Assembly (NCBI GenBank): GCA_029204225.1
Contig: CM055111.1
Location: 24,861,874-24,925,873, forward strand
From: Diphasiastrum complanatum
Taxonomy: Eukaryota; Streptophyta; Lycopodiopsida; Lycopodiales; Lycopodiaceae
Direction: 5' to 3'
Length of the DNA: 64,000 nucleotides
Made by a program: the position numbers and the translations under genes. Shown piece after piece: positions 26,475-38,610 of the stretch (positions are counted from its first letter, which is position 1; each line of letters opens with the position of its first letter). The notes beneath the pieces are model-generated. The model made no database searches. It was not told the origin of the DNA and saw only the letters and a list, made by a program, of their open reading frames with translations.

Positions 26475-28503
26475 TGGTATCAGAGTCGTGATTCTTTGAA
26501 GCAACACAATATGGCTACAACAATACAGATGAAAATAGCAATCAATCTTGATGGAGCAAACTACCGAATATGAAAATTTAGATCAAAATCGGCCTTCTTA
26601 AGGGTGAGGGCATCTGGTCAGCGGCCGAACTCATAGAAGAACAGCCTTCAGAGAGAGACCCGAGGAGAGTTGAGTGGATCAGAAAAGATGAGTGCGCAAT
26701 GACGATCATCATTTCGTCCATCAACAAAGAAATACTCATGCAGATTGAAGACTATCGAACAACCATGAAGCATGGAAAAGACTAAAACAGAAATATGAAG
26801 TGACGACTGTCGCTTCGGTGATGCACCTCCACAATCAGCTGCAAGCTATGCGATGGGATGGCAATCAGCCATACCAAAGGAGCAAAGAAGCAAGCTCGAT
26901 GAAAAGTCAGAACAGACAGTCATGGTCGGATACTCAAACGGATCACGGGTCTACAAACTCTATCACCCAACCATGAAAAAAGTTGTGTTGTTCGATGAGT
27001 CCAAATTTCTAGGATTGAAGGAAGACAAAGGCCATGCGATTTTCACACTACTGCCAATTCAAGAGGGAGATCGAGGCCAAACGTCAAGTCAGAACATCGA
27101 GCCCTAGACTTCTGAGTAGCAAAAAACTGAAAATCAACGTGACGAAGAAGAAACAATCGAGTAATGACGAATGAGACCTAGACGATCAACAAGACAAGGA
27201 AGGCCTCCAAAACGATACACTGACAATCTTCAATGGAGTAAAGATACAAAGTTTGAATTTTGCAGCTTCATTGGAGAACCTAATACATATCAAGAGGCTA
27301 TCCAGAGTCCAGAAGGAGAATTCTGAAAGTAGACAATGTCAGAAGAAATCGAGTCAATGAGGTCCAATGAGGCATGGATACATACCCAAAAAGAAGAGTA
27401 AAATCAAATGGCACTGTTGGACGCTTCAAGGCCACCTACATACAAAGGTACGACATTGACTATTTTGATACGTAATCACCAATGGTCAAAATGGCCAGTA
27501 TTTGACTGCTCCTCGCATACGCTACACAATACAATCTGGAAATACACCAGATTGATGTGAAGACATCCTTTCTCCACAAAGATCTAGAGGAAGAATCTTC
27601 ATGAAGCAACCTGAAAAATTCGAAGACCCCGACAATTGACAATATGTTTGTCAGTTAAACGATGTATTTATGGTCTGAAGCAAACATCACGAGCTTGGTA
27701 CAAGAAGCTCGACAATGTTCTGAAGTCTCTAGACTTCGTTCCTACTCAACCAGACTACAATGTATATATAAGAAGAGTAGAAAGGAGTTTTGTAATTCTG
27801 ACTATTTTTGTGGATGACTCCCTAATGATAGAAAACTCCTTGATACTAATAAAGAAAACGAAGAGTCAGATATCTCAAATTATGAAATCATAGATTTGGG
27901 AGAAGCAACTAAATGCCTTGGGCTAGAGATCAGAAGGGATCAAATTAGAGGAGTATTGCATCTGAGTCAATCTGCATATGCCAAAAAGGTGCTGAAGCAG
28001 TACCGAATGATGGATTGCAAAGAAAAGGCCACACCAATGATACCTGGATCTAGACTGACAAAGCAGGATTGCCCGAACACAAATGAGGAGCAACAGAGGA
28101 TGGAAGGTATTCCATACTAAATCTGATCGGTAGTCTGATGTACCTCACAATCTGCACCAGACCCGACTTGGCTTTTCCAGTCTACGCATTGAGCCAATTC
28201 TCTTTGAATCTTGGCATGGTGCATTGACAAATGGCGAAAAAAATTTTGCAATATATGAAGGGCACCCGAAACATAGGATTGATCTACAAAGCAAACAAAG
28301 AAAAAAAATTGTTTGAGCTACAACACTACAGTGATGAAAGCTAGGCAAGCTGTAAAGATGACAAAAAATCAGTAACCGGAGGATGTTCGATAGTGTGTGG
28401 AGAAGCAGTCAGTTGGCTATGCAAGAAGCAGACACTCGTAGCTCAATCTTCGTGCAAAGCCAAATACATGGCAACATCGAAGGTGGCAAATGAGGTGGTG
28501 TGA
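26475..28503 (+). mobile_element. Decayed Copia element B1, internally deleted
   Basis: TGGTATCAGAGTCGTG (26475) is a primer-type site. A gag start at 26511 (MATTIQMKIAINLDGANYR) runs into a stop. A Gag relic (AWKRLKQKYE, MHLHNQLQAMRWD) near 26770-26860 is joined to the integrase tail (LDEKSEQTVMVGYSNGSRVY) at 26890-26950, so protease and the integrase core are deleted. RT relics follow, with IYGLKQTSRAWYKKLD and IFVDD (about 27668-27820), then CLGLEIRRDQ and a broken RNase H (GLIYKANKE, QHYSDES, SWLCKKQTLVAQSS) to about 28503. Many stops and frameshifts. Confidence 0.8.
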
Positions 28504-30130
28504 TTGCAGATAGACACTCCAAGAAGATCCATGAGAGAAAGAAGAGCACCTGTCAGTTTGGTGCCTGACAGCTCAGCCTCTATATTAGAGAAATTTTATG
28601 AATTTGGCAGAGAATCTCAAACATATGAGGAAGCTATCAACTGTCCAGATAAGGACAAGTGGATTAAAGCGATGGAAGATGAGATGAATTCCATGGAGCA
28701 GAACAATGTATGGAATCTGGAGCCATTACCAGCAGACAAAAAGACTGTAAAGTGCAAACTTGGTTTTCAAATACAAGTATGGACTTGACAGCAACGTATC
28801 AAAATACAAGGCCAGATTGGTGGCAAAAGGTTTCTCTCAGAAGTATGGTGTTGACTATACTGAAACCTTTTCTCTAGTCATAAAATATTCGTCCTTACGC
28901 TTGTTATTTACATATGTAGCAGCCTACAGTCTCAAGATCCACGTAGTGGATGAAAAGACCGCCTTCCTACACGGTGAGTTGAATGAAGACGTCTACATGG
29001 ACCAACCTCTAGGATTCATCTGCTCACGCTTTGCTAACTATGCCTACCGAATGCAAAGAAGCATATACGGACTGAAGCAGTCTGCCAAGCAGTGGTATAA
29101 GAAGAAGGATCACACTCTCATATCCTTAGGATTTCAATTGTTGATGGCCAACTACAATGTCTATACGAAGGTCACAGATGGGAAAATCATAATCATATCA
29201 GTCTACATGTATGACACTTTTGATCCTTTCCAGAAGCAACGAGCTTATTGCTCAGGTGAAGCATGATATTTCACAGCATTTTGAAATATCAGACCTAGGG
29301 GAAGCAAGATGCTACCTAGGATTATTGATAGGGATCTTGACGGAGGGAACCTGTATCTTCACCAGTCAAGATACATCCAGAAATTATTGATGATTTTCAA
29401 ATGACAGACTACAAGGGAGCTAATACGCTCATGGTAGCTAGAACAGCTCTGACCAAGCAAGACTGCTTGCAGAACTCAGAAGAGTAGGAAGCCATGTAGA
29501 ACATGCCCTACAGGAGGTTAATCGGATCACTCATGTACTTGGTAGATAATATACACTTTGACATCACTTATGCAGTTTTTAGAATGAGCCAGTTTAATAC
29601 CAATCTAGGCCCTACGCACTGGAAGATATCCAAGAGAATTCTGCAATACCTTCAACAGACGAAGGATTATGGGCTGTGTTTCTCTCAGCATGAAAGATTC
29701 CAGATTAAATCCTACAGCGATGCAAGCTGGGCATCCCTGAAAGATGACTACAAGAGCATCTCAGGAGGATGCACAATAGCAGCCGATGCAACTGTGATAT
29801 GGATCAGCAGAAAGCAGACTGTAAATGCGCAGTCATCCTACGAAGCAGAGTATGTTGCAACAACCAAGATGGTGAATGAGCTTACATGGCTCAAGCAGTT
29901 CCTTGACGGACTGGGAGAGAATTCCAATGAACCGTTGCTACTATTCATGGACAATACATCCACCATTCATTCTAGTGTTTCATTCCAGGATGAAACACAT
30001 TGTTATCAGATATCATCTGATAAGAGATTTGGTTGAGAAAGATAGGTTGAAGACCGAGTTTATTCCAACGAAGCAGATGGTGGCTGATATCTTCACGAAG
30101 CCTCTTGACAAGGCAGTTTTTGAGAAGTAG
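28504..30130 (+). mobile_element. Decayed Copia pol segment C (RT-RNase H)
   Basis: It abuts B1 directly. It begins in the linker before RT (PRRSMRERRAPVSLVPDS). RT blocks include NVWNLEPLPADKKTVKCK, KYKARLVAKGFSQKYGVDYT and MQRSIYGLKQSAKQWYKK. The catalytic box reads YMYD instead of YVDD. After two frameshifts RNase H continues (SYSDASWASLKDD, QSSYEAEYVATTK, FMDNTS) and, after another shift, VADIFTKPLDK, stopping at 30128-30130. The primer site, gag, protease and integrase are missing. RT-RNase H order is Copia; the lineage differs from A and D. Confidence 0.8.
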
Positions 30131-31373
30131 TGTGCAAGCTTAGGAATAAAAAAATACCAGCTTTGCGAGGGAGCTGAAGAAACCAAGAGTTTCTATCTTT
30201 CAAAGCCTTAGCATTTGTCCTTAGTTTTTTCTTTGCTGTTTTTCCACGATTGTGCATTTTGAACTAGTTTTGCACAGTCTGCATTTTTGAACTGTTTTGT
30301 CGCACAGTTCGGTTTTTGGGTCATGAGAAAATTTCATCCCTAGGTCTAAAACACTTAGAAAATAATTCTGAGAACTTTTTTCGACACTGTCGCATTTTTC
30401 GCATTCTTGCAAAAAAGACGACATTGTCCCTAAAATGTCTTATAAAGGTTTAGACCCTTAGAAATAGGGACACTCACCTGTAGAAAAGTGATACTTGCCT
30501 TAAAAAATGGTTCCTATCCTTAAGTCGCATTTTTTGCCTACTCTTAAAAATGGACACTTCCCTTAGATCTGTTTTTTGCCTTATGTCGGCTTTTTCGCCC
30601 TTTGAGAAAAAGTGACACTATCGCCAAAAGCTCTAAAAAACCTTTAGGCCTACCTTCGGCGTTTTTGCATGTTTGTGAGAAAAACGACATTGAAAAGTGT
30701 AGGTGCCCTTAAAATCCAGAAGGTGTCTTTTTGGCATAAACCAAAGGTGCCCTTGAAAAGGCTACACTGCTCTTAAAGTCACAAAAAGCAAAAAGCGAAG
30801 GCCTACAGCATGAAGGCCAGAGCGCAATGGACAGAAGGTGGATGATTCACAGCGGAAAATGACAGAAAACTGGAATCAGTTTTGTTTAGGGCTAATGCAT
30901 TTTTTTTGATTAGATCTTCTAACTTAATCGAGGATTGATCACATAAAGGGATCAACAAAGGATATAGAAGACAATCACGGACGCACAGACAGAGAGTCTG
31001 AGATAGCTCCAGAGGGAGTTTACAGATTAGCAATAGCTAGTCGTATCATTCGTGAGAAGAGAATATCTCTCTCGTGCCAATGCGTTGATCTGGAAAACAG
31101 ACAGTGCTCACAAATTGTATTGTAAATTCAGCTCTGATAATAGAAGCAATTTTCTCAATTTTTTGTTTAGTAATGTATATGATCTACGATATCAGAATGC
31201 ATGCTATCAGTAGATAAATTTCTGTTGTTGTTTGATTCAACATTCTCTACTGTTTACAAGTTTGAATTTTACAACAGATCTGCAGTAGCTGATCTGGGGC
31301 TTGGAAGATAATTAGACCGCAGTCAGTAGCAGTAGCTACTCCTGCCATGTTGGCTCCATCCGGCCTGTCATTA
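30131..31373. other. No gene; 3' end of C and probable minus-strand LTR of B2
   Basis: 30240-30740 carries recurring TTTTTGCA and GAAAAACGACATT strings and may be the 3' part of C. The right part reads on the minus strand as sequence starting TGTTAATGACAGG immediately after the B2 coding end and purine tract, so it is probably the B2 3' LTR. Its far end cannot be fixed. Confidence 0.4.
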
Positions 31374-33490
31374 ACACTCTCCATCAAGCTTGTCCAGTGG
31401 GTTCGTCAGTAGATCTATAATTATATCCTCCGATTTTATGAATTCGACACAAAGCTGCAGAGCCCTTCGAGATCAGATCTCGAAAATGATGTTACTTCAA
31501 AGGCATATGTTTGGTTTTTGAATGGAAAACCGGATCCTGAGCTAAGTAAATAACACTATGAGAATCCATCTTCATGATGGAGGGGTCCGGATGTGGTATT
31601 CCAACCCTTAACAACATCATCCTACCTCGTTTTCCACCTTTGAAGTTGCTACATATTGAGCTTCGCATGAGGATTGAGCTACAAGTGTCTGCTTCTTGTA
31701 GGTCCAGTTAATCGCAGCTTCGCATGCTATTAAACATCCACTTGTTATGGAATTGCTATCGTCTTTGTAGCTAGCCCAACTTGCATCATTGTAGTATTGA
31801 AGGGTAAATTCCTTCTCTCTTTCGTAGATCAATCCCAAATATTGGGTGCCCTTTAGATATTGTAGTATTCGTTTTGCCATCAGTCAATGTTGTATGCCAA
31901 ACTACCGATCAAATTTTGATATGGTATCTTTTGTCTCTCCTCATTTGTGCTTGGGCAATCCTGCTTTGATAATTTGGCTCCGACTATCATTGGTGTCACC
32001 TTCTCTTTGCATTCGATCATCCCATAATGCAAAAATATTTTCTTAGCATATTATGATTGGTTCAGTTGCATGAATCCTCTTGTTCGGTCTCTTTTAATTT
32101 GCATCCCCAGACATTTCCTCGTTGTTCCTAGATCTGTGATCTCATAACTTGTAGATATATGACTCTTCACCTCATCAATCAATGTTAGACAGTTTTCTAT
32201 CATTAGGTAGTCATCCACAAATATTGTTAAAATCACAAAATTCTTTTCTATTTTTTTTATGTAGACATTACAGTCAGGTTGTGTAGGAGTGAAGCCTAGA
32301 GACTTCAGAAGACTATCGAGCTTTTTGTACCAAGCTCGCGAGGCCTGCTTAAGAGTGTAGATACATCAATGTAGCCGACAGATGTAGTCTCGATTGTTTG
32401 GGTCTTCGTATCCTTCAGGCTGCTTCATGAAGATTTCTTCATCTAGGTCTCCATGGAGAAAGGCTATCTTTACATCAATCTGCTGTACTTCCAGATCATG
32501 CTTCGTATGCTCAATATGTTGACCATTGGTGGGTATGTATCTAAGTAGTCAATACCATACCTCTGTGTATAGCCCTTGGCGAAATGTCGAGCTTTGTATC
32601 GTTCGACACTTTCATCTGATCTCAGTTTCTTCTTGGATACCCATTTGTAGTCAACTTTTTTTTTCCTTCAAGAAGTGGCTCAAGTGTCCACGCTTGATTA
32701 TGCTTCATCAGTTCAATCTTTTTTGACATTGCTTTCTTCCAAAATTTTCCTTCTAGGTTTTTGATAGCTACCAGATATGTCATTGATTCTTCAATGAAAC
32801 TGCAAAATTTGACATCTATGTCTTCACTCCATTGAAATTTTTTGATGAATCTATTAGAAGGTCTTCTAATTCTCGTTGATCTTCTTGGTTGGATTTGTCA
32901 CTACTGGTGCTCTTGCTCTTCGATTTCTTTGACAAGGTGGTCTTCCACTTCCTTCTCTGAAGTTTTTGGTTCGTTGACATTTTGGTTCGATGTTTGGCCT
33001 TGAACTCCCTCTTAAATCAGCAGTATTGAGAAGACTTTATGGCCTTTTGATTCTTTGACTCTTGGAAACGTTGATTCGTTGAGCTTCAAGTCTCTGCTCA
33101 TTACCAGATTTTTTGAGGTTGGATTGTAGAGTCGATAGATCTACGAGTCATTCGAATAACCAACCATTGCTATCAACAACGACTTTTCATTTCTTTTGGT
33201 ATGTGCATCTATGCTGCACATCTGAACTGCACATTTTTGGGCTTCTCACCCGTCCACATTTTGTACGACATTTTGTCTTCTAGTGTTGTTGTTATCGATT
33301 TGTTCTACAAGTGTACAACAACTACAATTTCTTAGGCCCAAAATTGACTTGGCAATTGTGCTTGAGCCATCATGCACTTGGCTCCTTCGACAAGTAATCT
33401 GTTTCTTCTTTCTGTTATACCATTATATTGTGGTATATAGGTAGGAGTGAATTGATGTCCAATTCTTCTATCCTGGCAGATGCTTGAGAA
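31374..33490 (-). mobile_element. Decayed Copia element B2, opposite strand to B1
   Basis: Minus-strand order from right to left. First comes an integrase core end (YIPQYNGITERRNRL near 33400, then LVEGAKCMMAQAQLPSQFW). Next are an integrase tail relic (33150-33300) and RT with IFVDDYLMIEN and CLGMQIKRDRTRG (32051-32236). RNase H follows with KRILQYLKGTQYLGLIYERE, DASWASYKDD and LVAQSSCEAQYVATSK (31617-31880), ending in LLTNPLDKLDGEC and a stop at about 31374. It is the same lineage as B1 (shared IFVDD and GLIY). Many stops; gag and protease are not seen. Confidence 0.75.
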
Positions 33491-33499
33491 CTCCTTGCT

Positions 33500-33960
33500 T
33501 TAAAAGCTATTGGAGGTTCATTATGTCACTCATTCATGGCCAAGTCATCAAGTGATGATAGCATCTTATGGCAAGATGGAGATGGAAGCTCATTCATGGG
33601 GTATCATGGTGGATACAAGGCAACAAAGGACAAAAAAGGAGGAGACATGCAAGCAAAAGTTGATCACTCACATTTATAGTTTGTTTCTTGTATTTTTTCA
33701 GAGAGTTCAGAGTTGGAAGCATGGTGGAATCATTTCATTTACATTCTATTTGATTTTTCATAGCTCATTGAAATGATATTGCAACATTTTGTGAGGGAGA
33801 AAGTCATTGCAAAGGAGGTGGAGCTTCAACATGTGTCTTCAAGGGAATGTGTAGTTAATATCTTCACCAAAGCATTGGGAAAGGAATTGTTCATGAAGCA
33901 TATGACATCACTTGGAGTGTTATCAAAGTCTATGCTAAAACTAGTTGAAGAGGAAATGTG
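33500..33960 (+). mobile_element. Fragment H: relative of element E joined to a Copia RNase H tail
   Basis: 33540-33740 resembles the second reading frame of element E near 47335-47510 (GATGGAAGYTCATTCATGG, GGAGGAGRCATGCAA, GTTGATCACT). It is followed at 33773 by an RNase H tail (HFVREKVIAKEVELQHV, CVVNIFTKALGKELF). The coding end and purine tract (CTAGTTGAAGAGGAAA) precede TGTGAAAG at 33957, just as GTTGAAGAGGGAG precedes TGTGAAAA in E. It thus combines E-like sequence with a pol tail that E lacks. Confidence 0.6.
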
Positions 33961-33973
33961 AAAGATTCAATTA

Positions 33974-34084
33974 GTTTGATCATATTTGCTATATTTCCAT
34001 CAATATGATCAAATTGTCATAATTATGATTTGATCATATTGATTGAAATTATGACAATACTGGAAATACAGCAAATATGATCAA
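33974..34084. repeat. Complex palindrome at an LTR start
   Basis: GATCATATTTGCTATATTTCCA (33978-33999) pairs with the reverse complement of TGGAAATACAGCAAATATGATC (34061-34082) with one mismatch. TCAATATGATCAAAT and TTGTCATAATT also appear in both orientations between the arms but in shuffled order. The structure could form a hairpin or cruciform and lies at the start of the H LTR. Confidence 0.8.
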
Positions 34085-34524
34085 TTGAAGTTGATGATTT
34101 TGCTACGAGAAGAGGAGGTGTCCAAGGTGTTGTTGGCCATAAGGATTCAACATTGTGCCATAACCTGAAATACTTTGTACAAAAAAAAATTCGTATTCAA
34201 CATGACAACTTTTATTTACAAGCAGGAACTATAGTAATGGCAATAAAGGCATTGTCCTATTTTTGTAATGGACATAGATATCCTAACAGTACTTACAAAA
34301 TCATTTTTGTGAAGAGGGATATAGCTATCAAAATATTGGGTTATGTTTCTGAAAATGTACCCAAAAGATCATCTGCTTTAGCAGTGTACGCAAGTTACAT
34401 AGAGTTGAGCAAAAGAAGATCAATTGGGCATTTGGATCCATATGAGAGGAGACAATTTCTTATGACCATACTGCTTAGCTGACCTTTGATACCGATGAGG
34501 ATATGTAATGCTTTAATTGTTTTT
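34085..34524 (+). other. Unrecognised 109-codon frame, no confident gene
   Basis: A frame at 34153-34482 has mixed charged and hydrophobic residues with no motif I recognise. It may be chance or a transposon scrap. Nothing else is visible. Confidence 0.2.
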
Positions 34525-36479
34525 CTATAACGATGATGAAGTTGAACTATTTCTCCTCAGATGTTGAAATGCCTTTTTGAATGAAATGAGATTTGTTGAA
34601 TATTTGGTTTGATATCTAAACTGTGATCTTCTGTAGAACCATTGAAATAATTGATATAAGTAGCATCTCTTGGAATTATATCTGCCATGGTTGGTTGCTC
34701 GATGAAAAGCTCCTCTTGCTTGCCAATGCGATTTCTCCATACCTTGAGAAGACCATATGCTCATACTTCCATATTCTTTTGCAAAAAACGTGGTGTGCTA
34801 TAATAGAATATGCTGCAACCAGTAAAATACATATATCAGAAATCAAATATATGACGTTGCAGAACAATTTTTGCACAAAAACAAATAGTGAGTTACCATA
34901 TAGTGTGTAACATGATCCTCTCCCCAACATTCTGCTACCGATTTGACAAATATCTCACAATATTTTTGTAAATTTGCAATGTCGATTTCAGGTAACTTTT
35001 CTTTTCACAACATGCCAATCAAATTGTCGAGATTTTGCCATACTGCAGCTTTTTTTAATCTTGTGTTGCCTCTCTCTTCAAAATCTTTTGATGCTGCAAC
35101 AATGTCTTTCCAAACATTGTATGTCATGGTAGAAGACTTTTCAGTGTGATTGGATAAAAAACTTCTAGCTTTTGCACCTCCAACAGATGGCTTGTTTGGA
35201 ACATTCCCTGATTTACCCGATAGTTTTTCACTTTTTTTCTATTTTTACATTCCCCTTGTGCAAACCTGCTTTTGAAAGTACTTGCTCTAATCTCTCAATT
35301 CCAATTTTAGAGGCCGATTCAGGTTTGGCATTCCAGACATAGAGAATATGATTGTAAATCAATTTTTCAATAATTTGTACCTCAACATGCAATGTGCATA
35401 TGTGAACATTGATTAATGGAATTGCCAACACAGGTCTAAAGTTCGGATCCTCTCGATGTCTTGTTGGACCAACTTTTGATCTTGTCAAATTCAAGTCTTT
35501 ATAATTCTTCATACAATACAAACAAGGATGTTTAGTATTTGCCCCATGCGAAACATTATACATACATTTCATTGTCTTTAAATCACCTGCAAGATGCCAT
35601 AAAATTTGAAACATGTCATAGTTTGGCGCATATATTTTGTTTCCACCCATATGCTCTTCAATAATCTTTGCAAAATTTGATGTCAAAAAAATCCACGACA
35701 AGATAGCATGGTCTTCTTTTAAAACCTGAAAAGTAATAAACACATACAAAGTTACGAACATTGACATTAGCAACTTAGGTGATAAAATACAATACTAAGT
35801 AAAATTGAAATATACCTGAAATGCTGCTAACCACCATATTTCATTCTCTAATTGAACACTAAATGAGGAATCATTTGCATCATTTTCAGTATTGTTCGAT
35901 GCTCTATTCATAAAGGTGATACTTACCCGTTCCAATTTTTGTCCCTTAACAATTTTAGAGTCATCAAGTTTAATAACCAATATCAATTTTCCTTGGACTT
36001 CTCTTTCGAATATTTTGTAATATTTAATCATGTATGCCACTACTTTGTTAATATCCAAAAATAAATTGTTGGACTCATTGTATTCCAATGTTCCACTCTC
36101 AGATGTATACAATTTCTTGATATGAAATGGTTCACCTATAAGCATACTCATACTCTCATTAAGACAATATCTTGCTTTTTACTCTAAATGGATGAGGAAG
36201 AGGTAGCTTTCGAATATTCACATGTGCAAAGGCTTCCTGTACAATTTTAAACAACAGAGTATATGCTTTACGACTAATTCCTGAATCATCACATGCTCCT
36301 TGGATAACTCTTGCATCCAAGACATGTTGAATGCTCTGTATAATCACTGCATCAATATCTTTCTTAATCCTGTCATAACGAGAATTCTTTAACATTTCTT
36401 TTGTAGTTTTTGATGGCAATATGGAACCCAAAGATTTTCCAATACTTGTAGAATCTTTATAATGTTCTCTCGCCAACAA
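34525..36479 (-). pseudogene. Spliced, decayed transposase-like gene of unassigned DNA-transposon family
   Basis: Minus-strand exons join through canonical introns at 35815-35726 (90 bp, CAG|GTATAT to TTTTCAG) and 34896-34813 (84 bp, ATG|GTAACT to TTGCAG). Joined product blocks: LPLPHPFRVK, LILVIKLDDSKIVKGQKLER, ENEIWWLAAFQVLKEDHAIL, FQILWHLAGDLKTMKCMYNV, KHPCLYCMKNYKDLN, CTLHVEVQIIEKLI, ECWGEDHVTHYM, FAKEYGSM, SSQGMEKSH and RATNHG. The D-K, CxxC, C-xLH and QGxEK...TNH pattern resembles a poorly characterised eukaryotic transposase-derived family. I assign it by pattern only. Damage: a one-base excess in the T5 run at 36176-36180, TGA in the ML*KEK segment (near 34990) and TAG in LL*HTT (near 34798). 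Upstream exon structure is unclear. Confidence 0.5.
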
Positions 36480-36818
36480 AGATTATCTGCAAGACATAAT
36501 AAATAATTAAATTAGCAAGCATTAGAAAAACAAGCACATAAAATCTTAGCAAGCGTGTTATTTGCTCTTTTAATTAATACTTGAATGCTTGAATTTTTTT
36601 CTTCTTGTTTCCACTTCTTGAAGACAGATCATCTGTCTTTTTTTGGAAGTCGTTTGTGTTTTCTTATATTTAGGATATTTGAAGATCAGTAACAATAGTT
36701 TTCAATCTGATATATTGGAGCTCAATGTCGTATTCTCGTATATTTGTTTCTGCAAATTTTCTTGAAGTATTGCCTTCTCATTGTTTGTTTGATTCAACAA
36801 ATACTCCAATACTTGTGT

Positions 36819-37115
36819 TCATTTCATTGCTTCATACATCTCATAATGGCTCAACTTTTGACAGTATTCCAACAATCCACTATGTCCATTACACACAAAA
36901 TTCAATAACTGGCTAGTAATTTGAAAGCCCTGAAAACATCTTGTACTTGGATCTTTGGGATAAATTGATCCAACTATCCACAATTCAATATTTCTACAAT
37001 TTTTTTCTCTAAGTTCTTTCTTACAAGTCTCATTAATCTGACCAGCTTTGGTGTTTCTCTTATAAATTGGAGCACAATCAAGTGGGAGCACAATATGAAG
37101 ATCAAACTTTTCCAT
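36819..37115 (-). other. Possible 5' exon of the transposase-like gene
   Basis: A 98-codon frame starting MEKFDLHIVLPLDCAPIYK lies upstream, on the same strand as the decayed transposase-like exons, with no recognised domain. The intervening 36480-36818 contains a good acceptor (TTATGTCTTGCAG ending at 36494). Membership in the same gene is inference. Confidence 0.3.
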
Positions 37116-38094
37116 TATTTCGAAATCAAACAAACTAAATCATGTAATGAGAAAAATGATTCACAGGAAACCAAAACAAGCTTGTAAATCATTAAACGTG
37201 CATGTTATATAATCTACCTTTCAAATGTTTTCAAAGATTTTTGGAGGGAACACCAAAAAATTATCCTCTCCTCCTCCCGCTACTGATATCTTCTTGAGAG
37301 CGTGAATAAAAGCTTTTTGGTGTGCTTAGGCGGTGTGTGCTTAGTCGACTGTGAGCTTAGGCGGCGTATTTATTTCGTTTGAGTTGTAATGAGTTAACCA
37401 CACCAGTTAGACGGCGGGCAGCACCGGAAACTAGAAAAATGGCAACAAATCTTGCCGTTTTTACTTTCTCTCTCTAATCATTCTCTCACTATGTTCGAGT
37501 TTCTTATAGGGCCCTTTTTGAGTTGAGGTTTTCCCTAATGTCAATACTTCGACCTTAGAACTGGGCGTCAAATAGACCTTGGCAACATAAACTTGTAACT
37601 TGACCTAGTACCATGGCAAATAATAGCATAAATAAGTAACAACGCCACCAAGTACTACATCAATTAGCAAAACCACCGAGTTTCCGATAGAATTGTCAAT
37701 AAAATTGACCATTATAAAAGTCAATGTATCACAGAGATCAAGGCCATTGAACCATAACGATCTAAAAAATACCAGGTGGGCACATCTACCTACCTTCAAA
37801 TATTAGATCAAAACATCAAAATGATGCATCAATGACCCTTGATGCCTTGATGCCTTAATCTTCTCATTCTACACTTCAAGCTCTTTCCACCAAATGTCTA
37901 CTTGGACTCAATGGATCAAAAATGAGATTGCTACAAAATTCCAAAGTGGATGCAACTAATATGTGGCCTGCACTTTCACTCTAGCAAATGCTTACTATTG
38001 GTCCAAGAAATCAACCAAATCTAGCAACCATTGACCAATTTTAAGCTAGATGAGAATCGAGATCCAAGAGCACTCCCAAACCTAGATTTTTCAC
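37116..38094. other. No gene; short GCTTAGGCGG repeats
   Basis: 37318-37366 carries three imperfect copies of TGYGCTTAGKCGRYG, in what would be the promoter region of the minus-strand gene. The rest is AT-rich without protein-like frames. Confidence 0.4.
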
Positions 38095-38610
38095 ACAAAA
38101 TCTTGCTTTTTGATGATCTACCTAGTGTGATTCATTGGAAGACTCTGATTAGAGTCATGAGATATGTTCGAGCAACCATGGACCTCTGCATCTACTATGG
38201 AGGAGTCGATGCAAATCAATTTCACGTATAAGTAGATATAGATATGCAAATTGGACAAGAGATATTGACAATTGTAAATCCACATCCGGATTTATTGTTT
38301 TGCTCAACAACGATTTAATCTCTGGGAACAGTTGTGAGAAAACATATATTGCTCTATCATCTACAAATTAGATTATATTGTTGCTTCGCAGACCACTAAA
38401 GAAGCTATATGGTTGAGAAACTTGTTATCAGAAATCAGCCTAAAATAGTACGCTCTGACAATTATCAATGGGATAATCAAAGTGCAATTATCCATTAATC
38501 CAAAATTTCATTCTAGGATAAAACACATAGAGATAAATGATCACTATATCAGAAGCAGAGTTTTCAATAAGGAAGTGATCTTAGAATATTGTCGTACATA
38601 TTACATGATA
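38095..38610 (+). pseudogene. Copia RT-RNase H relic F
   Basis: Across several frames the translation reads VIHWKTLIRVMRYVRATMDL, then IYYGGVDANQF, NWTRDIDNCKSTSGF, IVLLNNDLISGN, TYIALSST and NPKFHSRIKHIEINDHYIR. This is the RNase H of a Copia lineage different from A and D (DIDN-KSTSG and HIEI-HYIR blocks). It is full of frameshifts and stops. No LTR is seen nearby. Confidence 0.75.

Noticed and set aside
34153-34482. 109-codon frame as a real gene
   Set aside because: No motif, no promoter or splice context; kept only as an unassigned frame.
35228-35773. Bacterial contamination as the source of the unfamiliar proteins
   Set aside because: Canonical 84-90 bp GT-AG introns and surrounding plant retrotransposons indicate nuclear plant DNA.
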